In this document: positions 23,439 to 31,939 of the stretch, one piece after another
How positions within the stretch are numbered: the stretch's first letter is position 1
Layout: the number at the start of each line of letters is the position of its first letter
NCBI RefSeq assembly: GCF_030814115.1
Contig: NZ_JAUSUP010000017.1
Location: 1 to 35,146, forward strand
Direction: 5' to 3'
DNA: 35,146 nt
Source of the DNA: Alkalibacillus filiformis
Lineage (GTDB): Bacteria; Bacillota; Bacilli; Bacillales; Alkalibacillaceae
Notes under the pieces: model-generated
Seen by the model: only the letters and a program-made list of their open reading frames with translations
Databases searched by the model: none
Told to the model about the DNA's origin: nothing
Position numbers and translations under genes: made by a program

Positions 23439-23903
23439 GTGGAAGTATTTAAGGACTACTACCAAAATACAGTAAAATTCGTGAAAAATGAGATGTACTT
23501 TTCAAATCAACCTAAACATGTTTGGGTTATTACTAAACATAAAGGACAATGGCTATTAACGAAGCATAAAAACCGAGGAATAGAGTTCCCTGGTGGAAAA
23601 GTAGAGCAAGGGGAAAGTGCTGATCAAGCTGCTATAAGAGAAGTGTATGAAGAAACTGGTGGCATTGTGAAAGAGTTGCAGTTCGTCGGTCAATATTATG
23701 TCGATGGTAAAGGTGGAGACATAGTTAAAAACGTGTATTTTGCTCAAATTGATGAGCTTGAAGAACGTCCCCATTACTACGAAACAGAGGGACCTATTTT
23801 GTTAGATGATATACCGAAAAATGTTAAAAAAGATCACCGTTATAGTTTTATGATGAAAGACAAAGTGTTACAAATTGCGATTAAAGAAATTAAAAGCTTA
23901 TAA
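23439..23903 (+). CDS. ytkD: Nudix hydrolase, YtkD family
   Basis: Hydrolyses nucleoside diphosphate-linked substrates. B. subtilis YtkD is described as acting on (oxidised) nucleoside triphosphates and in 5'-end processing of RNA. The 154-residue protein carries a complete Nudix box, GGKVEQGESADQAAIREVYEETGG (about 52-75), including the catalytic REVYEE. The start is GTG at 23439, 10 bases after AAAGGA. It is followed by a strong bidirectional terminator and then convergent pckA, the same order as in B. subtilis. Confidence 0.92.
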   Translation: MEVFKDYYQNTVKFVKNEMYFSNQPKHVWVITKHKGQWLLTKHKNRGIEFPGGKVEQGESADQAAIREVYEETGGIVKELQFVGQYYVDGKGGDIVKNVYFAQIDELEERPHYYETEGPILLDDIPKNVKKDHRYSFMMKDKVLQIAIKEIKSL

Positions 23904-23911
23904 ATGATAAA

Positions 23912-23950
23912 AATAAAACCGTCTTGTGATGATCACGAGACGGTTTTATT
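23912..23950. terminator. bidirectional terminator between ytkD and pckA
   Basis: AATAAAACCGTCT (23912-23924) pairs with AGACGGTTTTATT (23938-23950), with GTGAT/ATCAC pairing inside. A-rich and T-rich flanks serve both strands. Confidence 0.93.
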
Positions 23951-23955
23951 TATTA

Positions 23956-25548
23956 TTAACTTTTATAAGTAGGACCTGCTTGACTAATGTCAGTTGGAAC
24001 ATACTCAAACTTATTGAAGTTGTTGTGGAACTTACGAGCTAATTCTTTGGCTTTTTCATCATATGCATTAGCGTCGCTCCAAGTTTTCTTAGGATTTAAC
24101 ACGTCACTTGGTACGCCTGGGCAAGTCGTTGGCATGTGAAGGCCGAAGATTTCATCTTGGTTATAGTCGACATTATTTAATTCGCCTTCTAATGCAGCGT
24201 GTACCATAGATCTTGTATGGCTTAGCTTCATTCGAGACCCTTCACCATAACTGCCACCAGTCCAACCAGTGTTAACTAAAAATACTTGCACATCATGTTG
24301 GTCGATTTTCTCACCTAACATTTTCGCATATGTTGCAGCCGGTAACGGTAAGAATGGTGAACCGAAGCATGCAGAGAATGTTGCTTCTGGCTCGGTTACT
24401 CCTCGCTCTGTTCCAGCTAACTTACTCGTGTAACCACTTAAGAAATGATACATTGCTTGTTCCTTTGTTAATTTACTAATTGGAGGTAATACTCCAAATG
24501 CATCAGCCGTTAAAAAGATAATCGTATTCGGGTGCCCAGCAATGCTTGGTTTAATAATATTATCAATATGTTCAATAGCATATGCCGCTCTCGTGTTCTC
24601 TGTTAGGCTCGTATCATCGTAATCTGGAAGTCTAGTTTCTTCATCAACTACGACATTCTCTAATACTGCCCCAAAGCGGATTGCGTTATAAATTTGAGGT
24701 TCTTTCTCTTCTGATAAATTAACACATTTAGCGTAGCAACCACCTTCGATATTAAAAACACCGTTTTGTGACCAGCCGTGCTCATCATCACCGATTAAGC
24801 GACGGTTTTCATCAGCTGACAAAGTCGTTTTACCTGTACCAGATAAACCGAAGAATAAAGCAACGTCACCTTCTTCACCAACGTTAGCTGAACAGTGCAT
24901 GGATAGAACATCACTTTTTTGTGGAAGCATATAGTTCATAACAGAGAAGATCGATTTTTTAATTTCACCAGCATATTCTGTGCCACCGATTAACACAATA
25001 CGGTGTTTAAATGATACAATGATAAAAGTTTCTGAATTTGTGCCATCTACTTCCGGGTCTGCTTTGAAGTGAGGGGCAGAAATAACAGTGAAATCGGTAT
25101 TGTGGTTTTTAAGTTCTTCGTCTGTTGGGCGAATAAACAGTTGGTTGGCAAACAGATTATGCCATGCAAATTGTGTAACGACTTTAATTGACAAGCGGTG
25201 TTTTTCATCAGCACCAGCAAATCCACGGAATGAATATAATTCGTCTTGTTCTGATAAGTAATCTGTTACTTTTTGAAGTAAGTTATTAAACTTATCTTCG
25301 CTAATTGGTTGGTTAACTTCTCCCCATTCAACATGGTCTTTCGTTTCTTCATCTTCAACGATGAATTTATCTTTAGGGGAACGACCTGTATATAACCCTG
25401 TTGTTGCTCTAACTGCACCTGTTGATGTTAGAATTCCTTCTTCTCTAGATAAGATCTTTTCGACGAGTTCGGCAATAGATAAATTCTGTTGCATTGCATC
25501 ATCGTTAGCTAATTTAGAGACAAGTGTGTCCGCATTTATTGTCTTCAT
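23956..25548 (-). CDS. pckA: phosphoenolpyruvate carboxykinase (ATP)
   Basis: Gluconeogenic enzyme that converts oxaloacetate and ATP to phosphoenolpyruvate, CO2 and ADP. The frame is open to 25620, but ATG 25548 follows AAGGGTGAT and gives 530 residues, matching Bacillus PckA. The substrate-binding TGRSPKDKF is near residues 55-63. The kinase-1a P-loop [13 protein letters not shown] is near 235-248, followed by the GDDEHGW metal-binding motif and TENTRAAYP-like [11 protein letters not shown]. It is divergent from metK. A 10-bp inverted repeat lies 56-97 bases upstream of the start and may be a regulator site. Confidence 0.97.
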   Translation of the reverse strand: MKTINADTLVSKLANDDAMQQNLSIAELVEKILSREEGILTSTGAVRATTGLYTGRSPKDKFIVEDEETKDHVEWGEVNQPISEDKFNNLLQKVTDYLSEQDELYSFRGFAGADEKHRLSIKVVTQFAWHNLFANQLFIRPTDEELKNHNTDFTVISAPHFKADPEVDGTNSETFIIVSFKHRIVLIGGTEYAGEIKKSIFSVMNYMLPQKSDVLSMHCSANVGEEGDVALFFGLSGTGKTTLSADENRRLIGDDEHGWSQNGVFNIEGGCYAKCVNLSEEKEPQIYNAIRFGAVLENVVVDEETRLPDYDDTSLTENTRAAYAIEHIDNIIKPSIAGHPNTIIFLTADAFGVLPPISKLTKEQAMYHFLSGYTSKLAGTERGVTEPEATFSACFGSPFLPLPAATYAKMLGEKIDQHDVQVFLVNTGWTGGSYGEGSRMKLSHTRSMVHAALEGELNNVDYNQDEIFGLHMPTTCPGVPSDVLNPKKTWSDANAYDEKAKELARKFHNNFNKFEYVPTDISQAGPTYKS

Positions 25549-25603
25549 ATTTAGATCACCCTTTACATTTGTATGTATAGATATTCTTTTTTTATAAACT
25601 TCG

Positions 25604-25645
25604 TTAATAGTGTAACACATTTACATAAATAAACCACACTATTAA
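25604..25645. promoter_or_regulatory. 10-bp inverted repeat upstream of pckA
   Basis: TTAATAGTGT (25604-25613) is the exact reverse complement of ACACTATTAA (25636-25645), with 22 bases between; the half-site centres are 32 bp apart, three helical turns. The position suits an operator for a gluconeogenesis regulator such as CcpN, but I cannot show a match to that consensus. Confidence 0.45.
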
Positions 25646-25731
25646 TAAAATTTTCACAAAATCTAATAAAAATGGGTGTATACCTATTTTAATCTTATCG
25701 TATTTAAATAATTGGAAAAAATAGTCGTCAG

Positions 25732-25760
25732 TTGACACGATTTGCGCTTCACGTTATTAT
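25732..25760 (+). promoter_or_regulatory. sigma-A promoter of metK
   Basis: Consensus TTGACA (25732-25737), a 17-base spacer and TATTAT (25755-25760). The start is near 25767, just before the SAM-I aptamer. Confidence 0.75.
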
Positions 25761-25778
25761 AATGCAGAAACGGTATTT

Positions 25779-25935
25779 CTCTTATCCAGAGTAGTGGAGG
25801 GAACAGGCCCTATGAAGCTCGGCAACCATCACTTTATGTGACAGGTGCTCATCCTGATGCAAGGGACTCCTTGGACGATAAGAGTGAAAGGCAGCGATCA
25901 CCTTTCCCTTGTCAAAGCAGGGGAAAGGTTTTTTA
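25779..25935 (+). promoter_or_regulatory. SAM-I riboswitch (S-box) with terminator
   Basis: P1 is CTCTTATC (25779-25786) with GATAAGAG (25877-25884). The conserved core AGAGTAGTGGAGGGAACAGG, GAAGCTCGGCAACC and TGATGCAAGG are present. The expression platform is the terminator ACCTTTCCCTTG with CAGGGGAAAGGT (25900-25927), followed by a T run. SAM binding should favour termination, giving feedback on SAM synthetase. Confidence 0.96.
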
Positions 25936-26053
25936 TTGCATGTGAAGTTGATGTAGGTAAGTTAAAATACGTTTATAAAATATAAAGATAGTGAACGCTT
26001 TTCACTAGGGTATGAGATCCGTTCAATTAATTATTTGGGGAGGATATTTGTTT

Positions 26054-27256
26054 ATGTCGAATCAACGTCGGTTGTTTACTTCTGAATCAGTAACAGAAGG
26101 ACATCCAGATAAAATTTGTGACCAAATTTCTGATGCTATTTTAGATGAAATTTTAACACGTGATCCAAATGCTCGTGTAGCATGTGAAACAACTATTACG
26201 ACTGGTTTAGTACTTGTATCAGGAGAAATCTCGACTTCAACTTATGTTGATATTCCAACGATTATTCGGGACACTGTTAAAGAGATTGGCTATACTCGTG
26301 CGAAGTTCGGCTTCGATTATGAGACGTGTGCTGTTTTAACATCAATAGATGAACAATCACCTGACATTGCCCAAGGTGTAAATGAAGCTTTTGAAAAGCG
26401 TGAAGGACAAATGACAGATGATGAGATCGAAGCGATTGGTGCTGGTGACCAAGGATTAATGTTTGGTTATGCGAGTAATGAGACAGAAGAGTTAATGCCT
26501 CTTCCAATTTCATTATCACACAAACTGTCTAAGCGTTTAGCTGATGTTCGTAAGACAGAAACGGTTCCTTACTTACGCCCAGATGGTAAGACACAAGTGA
26601 CGATTGAATATGATGATGATGGTCAGCCAGAGCGAGTTGATACGATTGTTATTTCAACTCAGCACCATCCTGAGATTGACTTAGAACAAATTAAGTCTGA
26701 CTTAATGGAACATGTTATTCGTCCGGTTGTGCCTGAACAGTTAATTGATGAGAAGACGAAGTTCTTTATTAATCCTACAGGGCGCTTTGTCATCGGCGGT
26801 CCACAAGGTGATGCAGGCTTAACAGGTCGTAAGATTATCGTCGATACTTACGGTGGTTATGCTCGTCACGGTGGTGGCGCATTTAGTGGTAAAGATGCTA
26901 CGAAGGTAGACCGCTCAGCTGCATATGCAGCACGATATGTCGCTAAAAACATTGTTGCAGCAGGATTGGCTGATCAGTGTGAAGTACAATTAGCTTATGC
27001 AATCGGTGTTGCTCAGCCAGTATCTATTTCAGTTAATACGTTTGGTGCAGGCAAAGTTTCTGAAGAGCGTTTGGTTGAGGCAGTTCGCGAGACTTTTGAC
27101 TTACGTCCAGCCGGTATTATAAAAATGCTAGACTTAAGACGCCCTGTTTATAAGAAAACAGCTGCTTACGGTCATTTCGGTCGTACAGATGAAGACTTTA
27201 CTTGGGAAAAAACCGATCGAGTAGAACAGTTGAAACAGAAGATTGGTATTGAGTAG
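26054..27256 (+). CDS. metK: S-adenosylmethionine synthetase
   Basis: Makes SAM from methionine and ATP in the cytosol. The frame opens at 26012, but ATG 26054 follows GGGGAGGAT at normal distance and gives 400 residues beginning [20 protein letters not shown], the standard MetK start. Motifs include the ATP-binding [12 protein letters not shown] (about 119-130), [19 protein letters not shown] and [16 protein letters not shown]. The gene is under the SAM-I riboswitch, with about 118 bases from the riboswitch terminator to the start codon. It ends at a strong convergent terminator. Confidence 0.98.
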   Translation: MSNQRRLFTSESVTEGHPDKICDQISDAILDEILTRDPNARVACETTITTGLVLVSGEISTSTYVDIPTIIRDTVKEIGYTRAKFGFDYETCAVLTSIDEQSPDIAQGVNEAFEKREGQMTDDEIEAIGAGDQGLMFGYASNETEELMPLPISLSHKLSKRLADVRKTETVPYLRPDGKTQVTIEYDDDGQPERVDTIVISTQHHPEIDLEQIKSDLMEHVIRPVVPEQLIDEKTKFFINPTGRFVIGGPQGDAGLTGRKIIVDTYGGYARHGGGAFSGKDATKVDRSAAYAARYVAKNIVAAGLADQCEVQLAYAIGVAQPVSISVNTFGAGKVSEERLVEAVRETFDLRPAGIIKMLDLRRPVYKKTAAYGHFGRTDEDFTWEKTDRVEQLKQKIGIE

Positions 27257-27262
27257 ATAAAT

Positions 27263-27304
27263 AAAAGCTATGAGCGTCAACTAGACACTCATAGCTTTTA
27301 CTTT
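27263..27304. terminator. bidirectional terminator between metK and ytoA
   Basis: AAAAGCTATGAG (27263-27274) pairs with CTCATAGCTTTT (27288-27299), plus GTC/GAC inside the loop. A- and T-rich flanks make it usable by both convergent genes. Confidence 0.9.
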
Positions 27305-27827
27305 ATTTATTGCGATTTTGTTGCTCTTCTTTGTAAACTTGTCCCTTATCAATGTAAGTTTGTCGGATCCGGTTCATCTCCTTAAGGTCATCATCAGTAA
27401 TTTCCCTAACGACTTTAGCTGGTCTACCGAAAGCTAACGTGTTAGCTGGTATCTTCTTTCCGGGCGGTACTAAACTACCTGCTCCGATAAAGGCATTCTC
27501 ACCAATCTCAGCTCCATCAAGAACTGTTGCTCCCATACCGATTAACGAGTTTTCTTTTAAAATACATGAATGTAACATCACTTGGTGACCAATTGTTACA
27601 CCGTCTTCTATAATTAATGGTTGATTCGGACTTTGGTGTAACATACTTTGGTCTTGAATATTAACGTTTTGACCTATTTTAGTCGGTGAAACATCACCTC
27701 GAATGACTGTTTTAAACCAAATGCTACTATGTGCTCCAATCGTCACATCACCTGTAATGACGACGTCTTCAGATATGTAAGCAGAAGGATCAATCGTTGG
27801 GTATTGTCCTTTGTATGGTAATATCAT
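27303..27827 (-). CDS. ytoA: gamma-carbonic anhydrase-like hexapeptide protein, YtoA type
   Basis: Left-handed beta-helix protein of 174 residues with repeated hexapeptides from about 15 to 135 (ISEDVVITGDVTIGAHSSIW onward). The three zinc histidines of gamma-carbonic anhydrases are conserved: His64, His81 and His86 (SMLHQS; TIGHQVMLHSC). The C-terminal helix packs against the helix in relatives. Enzymatic activity is unproven in many members of this family. SD AGGAGGG precedes the ATG. It is divergent from ytpA, with an 80-base gap to the ytpA start. Confidence 0.9.
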   Translation of the reverse strand: MILPYKGQYPTIDPSAYISEDVVITGDVTIGAHSSIWFKTVIRGDVSPTKIGQNVNIQDQSMLHQSPNQPLIIEDGVTIGHQVMLHSCILKENSLIGMGATVLDGAEIGENAFIGAGSLVPPGKKIPANTLAFGRPAKVVREITDDDLKEMNRIRQTYIDKGQVYKEEQQNRNK

Positions 27828-27907
27828 TTTTACCCTCCTATATAAATAATATGGTAAGATAATTATAACAAAATTTATGCACGTTATGTTATGGGAGGAG
27901 AATGTGG

Positions 27908-28705
27908 ATGTTAGTTCGTGAAAGTGAAAACCCTAAAGCGGTCATTGTGTTAATCCATGGAGCTTTCGAACATTCAGGGCGTTATGAGTGGTTAGTTAAC
28001 CAGCTCAACCATAACGGTTTTCATATCGTTTATGGTGACTTGCCAGGTCAAGGCACCAATAAAGGTAGAAGAGGTTTTATTAAATCGTTTGATGATTACA
28101 TTGTAACAGCTGAAAAATGGATCAATCACGCGTTAACGTTTGAATTGCCAGTGTTTTTGCTAGGTCATAGTATGGGTGGCTTAACGGCCATTCGTGCTCT
28201 TCAAGAAAAACAATATCCCATTCAAGGCGTATTATTATCTTCACCAGCATTAGGGATTCATAACGTACCAGAAAAGCCACTTTACTTCGTTTCAAAAGTG
28301 TTAAACTATATATTACCAACGATTTTGTTCAAAACGAACATACACTCCGAAATGGCCACGCGAAATGATGCATTTTATGCTAGAGATTTAGCAGACCCAC
28401 TCTACTTACGGAAGGTGTCTGTAAGGTGGTATCATGAGTTTGAAAAGGCAATTAATGAAGCGTTTGAAAAAATTAACGACTATCCGGAAGTGCCGACGTT
28501 AATTTTACAAGCAGGGGAAGATTTGTTAGTGCCTATTGATCAAGTAGAATCGTGGTATGAGAAATTGAGCATACAAGATAAAGAGATCAAGATTTGGGAA
28601 AACTTATATCATGAAGTATTTAATGAGCCAGAACGAGATGAAGTGTTAACTATGGCGTTACACTTTTTAAATACTCAATTAGTTGAAGAAAAGCAGGAGG
28701 GCTAA
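27908..28705 (+). CDS. ytpA: alpha/beta hydrolase, YtpA (lysophospholipase/monoacylglycerol lipase type)
   Basis: Serine hydrolase of the monoacylglycerol-lipase class. B. subtilis YtpA is linked to formation of the phospholipid antibiotic bacilysocin. The 266-residue protein has LIHGAFEHSGRY (15-26), GDLPGQGTNKG, the nucleophile in LLGHSMGGLTA (about 84-94), the Asp in AGEDLLVP and the His in LYHEVFNEPERDE. ATG 27908 is used because GGAGGAG is too close to ATG 27902; the longer form would begin MW, as in B. subtilis, so either is possible. Its stop shares the sequence TAATG near ytpB, and the ytpB SD AGGAGG lies inside its 3' end. Confidence 0.9.
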   Translation: MLVRESENPKAVIVLIHGAFEHSGRYEWLVNQLNHNGFHIVYGDLPGQGTNKGRRGFIKSFDDYIVTAEKWINHALTFELPVFLLGHSMGGLTAIRALQEKQYPIQGVLLSSPALGIHNVPEKPLYFVSKVLNYILPTILFKTNIHSEMATRNDAFYARDLADPLYLRKVSVRWYHEFEKAINEAFEKINDYPEVPTLILQAGEDLLVPIDQVESWYEKLSIQDKEIKIWENLYHEVFNEPERDEVLTMALHFLNTQLVEEKQEG

Positions 28706-28712
28706 TGCTTTT

Positions 28713-29777
28713 ATGAAGATTCCAAACTCTCTATCTCAAGTTTTAACGACTTGTTATAAAGATTTATTCCCACAAGTTAATGAAACACTCAAGCAGTGGA
28801 AAGAAGAAGCTCACCATATTCCAAACGAAGAGTTAAGAACTCAAGCTTTAGCAAGTATTGAATCAAAAACTTTCCACTGTGAAGGTGGCTCAATTTATGC
28901 AACTTTAGCGCGCGATCATTGGAAAAATGCGATTGAATTTATTGTAGCCTATCAAACCATTAGCGATTACCTTGATAACTTATGTGATCGAAGTAAATCA
29001 CTAGACCCTGACGATTTTAGACAGTTACACGAGGCACAGCTGGATGCGATTCGAATAGAGCCGAATTTAGAAGGGGTAAATTATTATTCATTTCGCGATG
29101 ATCAAGATGATGCGGGTTATTTATTACACTTAGTCGAAGAGTGCCAACGAATTATTAAGCAAATTCCTAATTACGAATTGATCCAGCCGTATATTGAACG
29201 GTTAGCTTCATTATATGTCGATTTACAAGTACATAAGCATGTCGTTGAGCATGAACGTGTTTCGAGGTTAACTACTTGGTTTGAAAAGGAAAATGACGAC
29301 GATGATTTGCGCTGGTTCGAATTTTCAGCAGCAACGGGTTCAACTTTAGGTATATTTTGCTTGATTTCTTATGGACTAGCTAATGAACGACATGGTCGTA
29401 TAATGTTAGAATCCTTCTTTCCGTCATTACAAGGGTTACATATATTATTAGACTATTTTATTGATCAACATGAAGATGAAGTTGAAGGGGACTTAAACTT
29501 CGTTAATTATTATGAAGATGAATCAGATAAGGTAGCTAGGATCGGTCATATGATTAAGCGAGCAAGAAATGAGTTAAGTGATATCCCAGATCAACAATTT
29601 CATCAGTTAATTATTGACGGCTTAGTCGGATTATATTTATCAGACCCTAAAGTGAAAGAGATTAGTGGTGCAGATGTAGCTGTTAAACAATTGCTACATG
29701 ATGCTGGTTGGCGGGCGAAAGTGGTTTACTGGAACGGTAAAGCTTATCGAAAGTTGAAAGGTCGGAAGTCAGCATAG
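28713..29777 (+). CDS. ytpB: tetraprenyl-beta-curcumene synthase, YtpB
   Basis: Class of terpene synthase unique to Bacillales and relatives (formerly DUF2600) that cyclises the C35 heptaprenyl diphosphate to tetraprenyl-beta-curcumene, a precursor of sesquarterpenes. The 354-residue protein closely resembles B. subtilis YtpB: KTFHCEGGSIYATLA, FIVAYQTISDYLDNLCDRS with the Asp-rich metal site, DLQVHKHV, FSAATGSTLGIF and GLHILLDYFIDQ. ATG 28713 is 12 bases after AGGAGG; the upstream TTG 28683 has no SD. It forms an operon with ytpA. Heptaprenyl diphosphate would also be the side-chain donor for MenA if this species makes MK-7. Confidence 0.93.
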   Translation: MKIPNSLSQVLTTCYKDLFPQVNETLKQWKEEAHHIPNEELRTQALASIESKTFHCEGGSIYATLARDHWKNAIEFIVAYQTISDYLDNLCDRSKSLDPDDFRQLHEAQLDAIRIEPNLEGVNYYSFRDDQDDAGYLLHLVEECQRIIKQIPNYELIQPYIERLASLYVDLQVHKHVVEHERVSRLTTWFEKENDDDDLRWFEFSAATGSTLGIFCLISYGLANERHGRIMLESFFPSLQGLHILLDYFIDQHEDEVEGDLNFVNYYEDESDKVARIGHMIKRARNELSDIPDQQFHQLIIDGLVGLYLSDPKVKEISGADVAVKQLLHDAGWRAKVVYWNGKAYRKLKGRKSA

Positions 29778-29790
29778 TATTTTAAAAGGG

Positions 29791-29835
29791 AAAACCCGCT
29801 AGGATTTAGTGAAGCTAAATCCAGCGGGTTTTTAT
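29791..29835. terminator. bidirectional terminator between ytpB and mnmM
   Basis: AAACCCGCTaGGATTTAG and its partner CTAAATCCaGCGGGTTT form a stem of 17 pairs with one A-A mismatch. Five T follow on the plus strand, and TTTTcccTTTT on the minus strand. The right flank runs straight into the 20-bp tandem repeat. Confidence 0.9.
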
Positions 29836-29968
29836 TGGCGCTCAGGAAAATTTATTGGCGCTCAGGAAAATTTATTGGCGCTCAGGAAAATTTATTGGCG
29901 CTCAGGAAAATTTATTGGCGCTCAGGAAAATTTATTGGCGCTCACAGAAATTGATCAGCGCACAATCA
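29831..29968. repeat. 20-bp tandem repeat (minisatellite), seven units
   Basis: Five exact copies of TTTATTGGCGCTCAGGAAAA run from 29831 to 29930. A sixth variant ends CTCACAGAAA (29931-29950), and a decayed seventh, TTGATCAGCGCACAA, starts at 29951. The array fills the gap between the ytpB terminator and the mnmM stop codon, so it would be transcribed as the mnmM 3' untranslated region. The seventh unit resembles the repeat next to deoD (96-176). No spacers are present, so it is not CRISPR. Open frames across it are by-products of the period. Confidence 0.95.
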
Positions 29969-30532
29969 TCACTTTTTATATACAGCAACGACAAAAGGAG
30001 CTTTCCTACTTCTATTGACCATTTGATATTTTGCAATGTCGACTTCTTTAGCCGATTTAGTTGATAAATATTCAAGTAGTTCAGTTTTTTCGATTTCGCC
30101 TGTTTCATGACCGGGATAGATGACAATTACGATATAGCGTTCTGACTTCAACAACTTCAGAATGCCTTCAATCGCTTCAATTGTCGTGTTGGCATTTGTC
30201 GTAATCGATTGATCACTTTTAGGTAAAAAGCCTAAATTAAAGATTGCACCATCGACCTCATTAACATTTCTTTTAGTTAACTCTTCGTAGACATGTTCAT
30301 GCCCCCGTAAAACGGGAGTAATTTGATTAGCATGATGATCATTGAAAATTTTTTGTGACTGGTCTATTGCTTCTTGTTGAATATCGAATGCATAGACATG
30401 ACCATTTTCCCCGACTAATTGACTGAGCATTAAACTATCATGTCCATTACCTAAAGTCGCATCAACGACGACGTCCCCTTGTTGAAGAGTATCAATTAAT
30501 AGCTGGTGTGCAAACGGAATAATTTGTTTCAT
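29969..30532 (-). CDS. mnmM: tRNA U34 methyltransferase MnmM (YtqB)
   Basis: SAM-dependent methyltransferase of 187 residues. The nucleotide-binding motif I VVDATLGNGHDSLML (22-36) is followed by FDIQQEAI (49-56) and the family's NLGFLPKSDQ motif, with VIYPGHETGEIE near 137-148. B. subtilis YtqB has been reported as MnmM, which converts nm5(s2)U34 to mnm5(s2)U34 in tRNA, replacing the methylase half of MnmC. Its start overlaps the stop codon of the radical-SAM gene upstream by four bases (ATGA), so the two are coupled. The coding end abuts the tandem repeat. Confidence 0.88.
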   Translation of the reverse strand: MKQIIPFAHQLLIDTLQQGDVVVDATLGNGHDSLMLSQLVGENGHVYAFDIQQEAIDQSQKIFNDHHANQITPVLRGHEHVYEELTKRNVNEVDGAIFNLGFLPKSDQSITTNANTTIEAIEGILKLLKSERYIVIVIYPGHETGEIEKTELLEYLSTKSAKEVDIAKYQMVNRSRKAPFVVAVYKK

Positions 30533-31488
30533 GAATGAGTCATCTCCAATGGTTGATAATGTTTACCTTGCCAACTGAAGCGGCGTTTAAATTCAGCGTC
30601 GATTTCATTAAGCACGTTAAATTTGTCCATACTCCACATCGGGCCAACCATTAATTCAATCGGGCCATCACCGGTAATTCGATGAATGATCATGTCAGGT
30701 GGTAATACTTCAAGTTGATCGACGACGAGTTGAACATATTCATCTCGTGATAAAAACTTCACTAACCCTTTTTCATATTGCTTTATCATAGGCGTATTTT
30801 TTAATAAGTGAAGTAAATGGATCTTGATGCCTTGTATGTCTAGTTGAGAAACGATCTTTGCTGTTTCTAGCATCATGTCATAATCCTCACCAGGCAAGCC
30901 ATTAATAATATGAGAGCAAACGCGAATATTATGTTTGCGTAACTTGTTAACGCCTTCGATATAACATTCTAAATCGTGTGCACGATTGATTAGTTCACTC
31001 GTTTTTTCATGAGCTGTTTGTAGACCAAGTTCAACCCATAAATAAGTTCGTTCATTTAATTCAGCTAAATATTCAACGACGTCATCTGGCAAGCAATCAG
31101 GTCTTGTTCCAATCGATATACCGATGACCCCATCTTGCTTCAATACTTTTTCAAACTTCTCGCGTAACTCATCAACAGGTGCATGAGTATTTGTATAAGC
31201 TTGAAAGTATGCCATATACTTGCCGTCTTTCCATTTGTCGTGCATACTGTCTTTTACTTTATGAAATTGAACTTCAAGATCCTCTGCACGGTCACCGGCG
31301 AAGTCCCCGCTACCAGCAGCTGAACAAAAAGTGCACCCTCCGTGAGCTACAGTCCCGTCACGATTTGGGCAGTCAAACCCTCCATCTAACGGGACTTTGA
31401 ATACTTTATGGCCGAAGGTTTGTTTTAAATGATAATTCCATGAATGATATCGTTTATGATCCAACGAATAAGGAAACGGATTTTGCAT
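30529..31488 (-). CDS. ytqA: radical SAM protein, YtqA family (TIGR01212 type), probable tRNA U34 modification
   Basis: A 319-residue radical-SAM enzyme. The iron-sulfur cluster motif is the spaced form CPNRDGTVAHGGCTFC (C-x11-C-x2-C, about 39-54), typical of this family, followed by a glycine-rich SAM region and the beta-strand GIKIHLLHLLKNTP. The SD AAGGAG is well placed before the ATG. Coupling to mnmM fits recent proposals that YtqA (named MnmL) turns the carboxymethylaminomethyl group into the aminomethyl group that MnmM methylates. I recall this from the literature and cannot verify it here. A weak extended -10 (TGTTAAGAT) lies upstream on the minus strand. Confidence 0.85.
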   Translation of the reverse strand: MQNPFPYSLDHKRYHSWNYHLKQTFGHKVFKVPLDGGFDCPNRDGTVAHGGCTFCSAAGSGDFAGDRAEDLEVQFHKVKDSMHDKWKDGKYMAYFQAYTNTHAPVDELREKFEKVLKQDGVIGISIGTRPDCLPDDVVEYLAELNERTYLWVELGLQTAHEKTSELINRAHDLECYIEGVNKLRKHNIRVCSHIINGLPGEDYDMMLETAKIVSQLDIQGIKIHLLHLLKNTPMIKQYEKGLVKFLSRDEYVQLVVDQLEVLPPDMIIHRITGDGPIELMVGPMWSMDKFNVLNEIDAEFKRRFSWQGKHYQPLEMTHS

Positions 31489-31590
31489 AATTTAACTCCT
31501 TAATACTTAAATTCTGAACCTATCTTAACACGTGAGATGGTTGGTTTGTCACACTGAAGCTGTAATTAACATATTTAAACAGTATGAAGC

Positions 31591-31644
31591 TTGACATTTA
31601 TATCGAGGTTGATTAAACTTTATATACAAATATTCTACTATAAT
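31591..31644 (+). promoter_or_regulatory. candidate promoter elements of leuS
   Basis: TTGACA (31591-31596), a 17-base spacer and TAAACT (31614-31619) form one candidate. A perfect TATAAT (31639-31644) lies 20 bases further but has no good -35 element. The latter would start transcription just before the T-box stem I. Which one is used cannot be decided from sequence. Confidence 0.45.
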
Positions 31645-31654
31645 TGTATAGCAT

Positions 31655-31887
31655 AAAAGCAATTATAAAGGAGTAGTAAGAATCTCGACAAACTTAGAGA
31701 GGTAACGGTTGGTGAAAGTTACTTTTGTCACTTCTGAACTCGCCTTTTAGTTATGTGTATGAAACAAGTAGTACACATCGTTTTTCCGCGTTAAGGAACT
31801 CGAGTGAGCCACATACATAAGTGTTGGCTAATTTGGGTGGTACCACGGGTAATACTCTCGTCCCAACTTTTGGGGCGGGAGTTTTTT
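31655..31887 (+). promoter_or_regulatory. T-box riboswitch, tRNA-Leu (CUC specifier), leuS leader
   Basis: The T-box core TTTGGGTGGTACCACGGG (31832-31849) is present; TGGT (31838-31841) would pair with the tRNA acceptor end, with U matching discriminator A73. In stem I the specifier is probably CUC (31739-31741, in CTGAACTCGCC), a leucine codon, consistent with leuS downstream. The terminator ACTCTCGTCCCAA with TTGGGGCGGGAGT plus T6 ends at 31887. Uncharged tRNA-Leu should stabilise the antiterminator and allow leuS transcription. Confidence 0.94.
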
Positions 31888-31939
31888 ATGTTTAACCTAA
31901 GTTTTACAAAAATGAAACGAAATAAAGGAGGAAATAAAA

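Noticed and set aside
29831-29968. CRISPR-like array
   Set aside because: Units are directly adjacent with no spacers, and no cas genes are nearby.
29809-30064. Two overlapping open frames of 69 codons across the tandem repeat
   Set aside because: They are translations of the 20-bp unit (three units give a 20-residue period), have no SD site, and overlap mnmM on the other strand.
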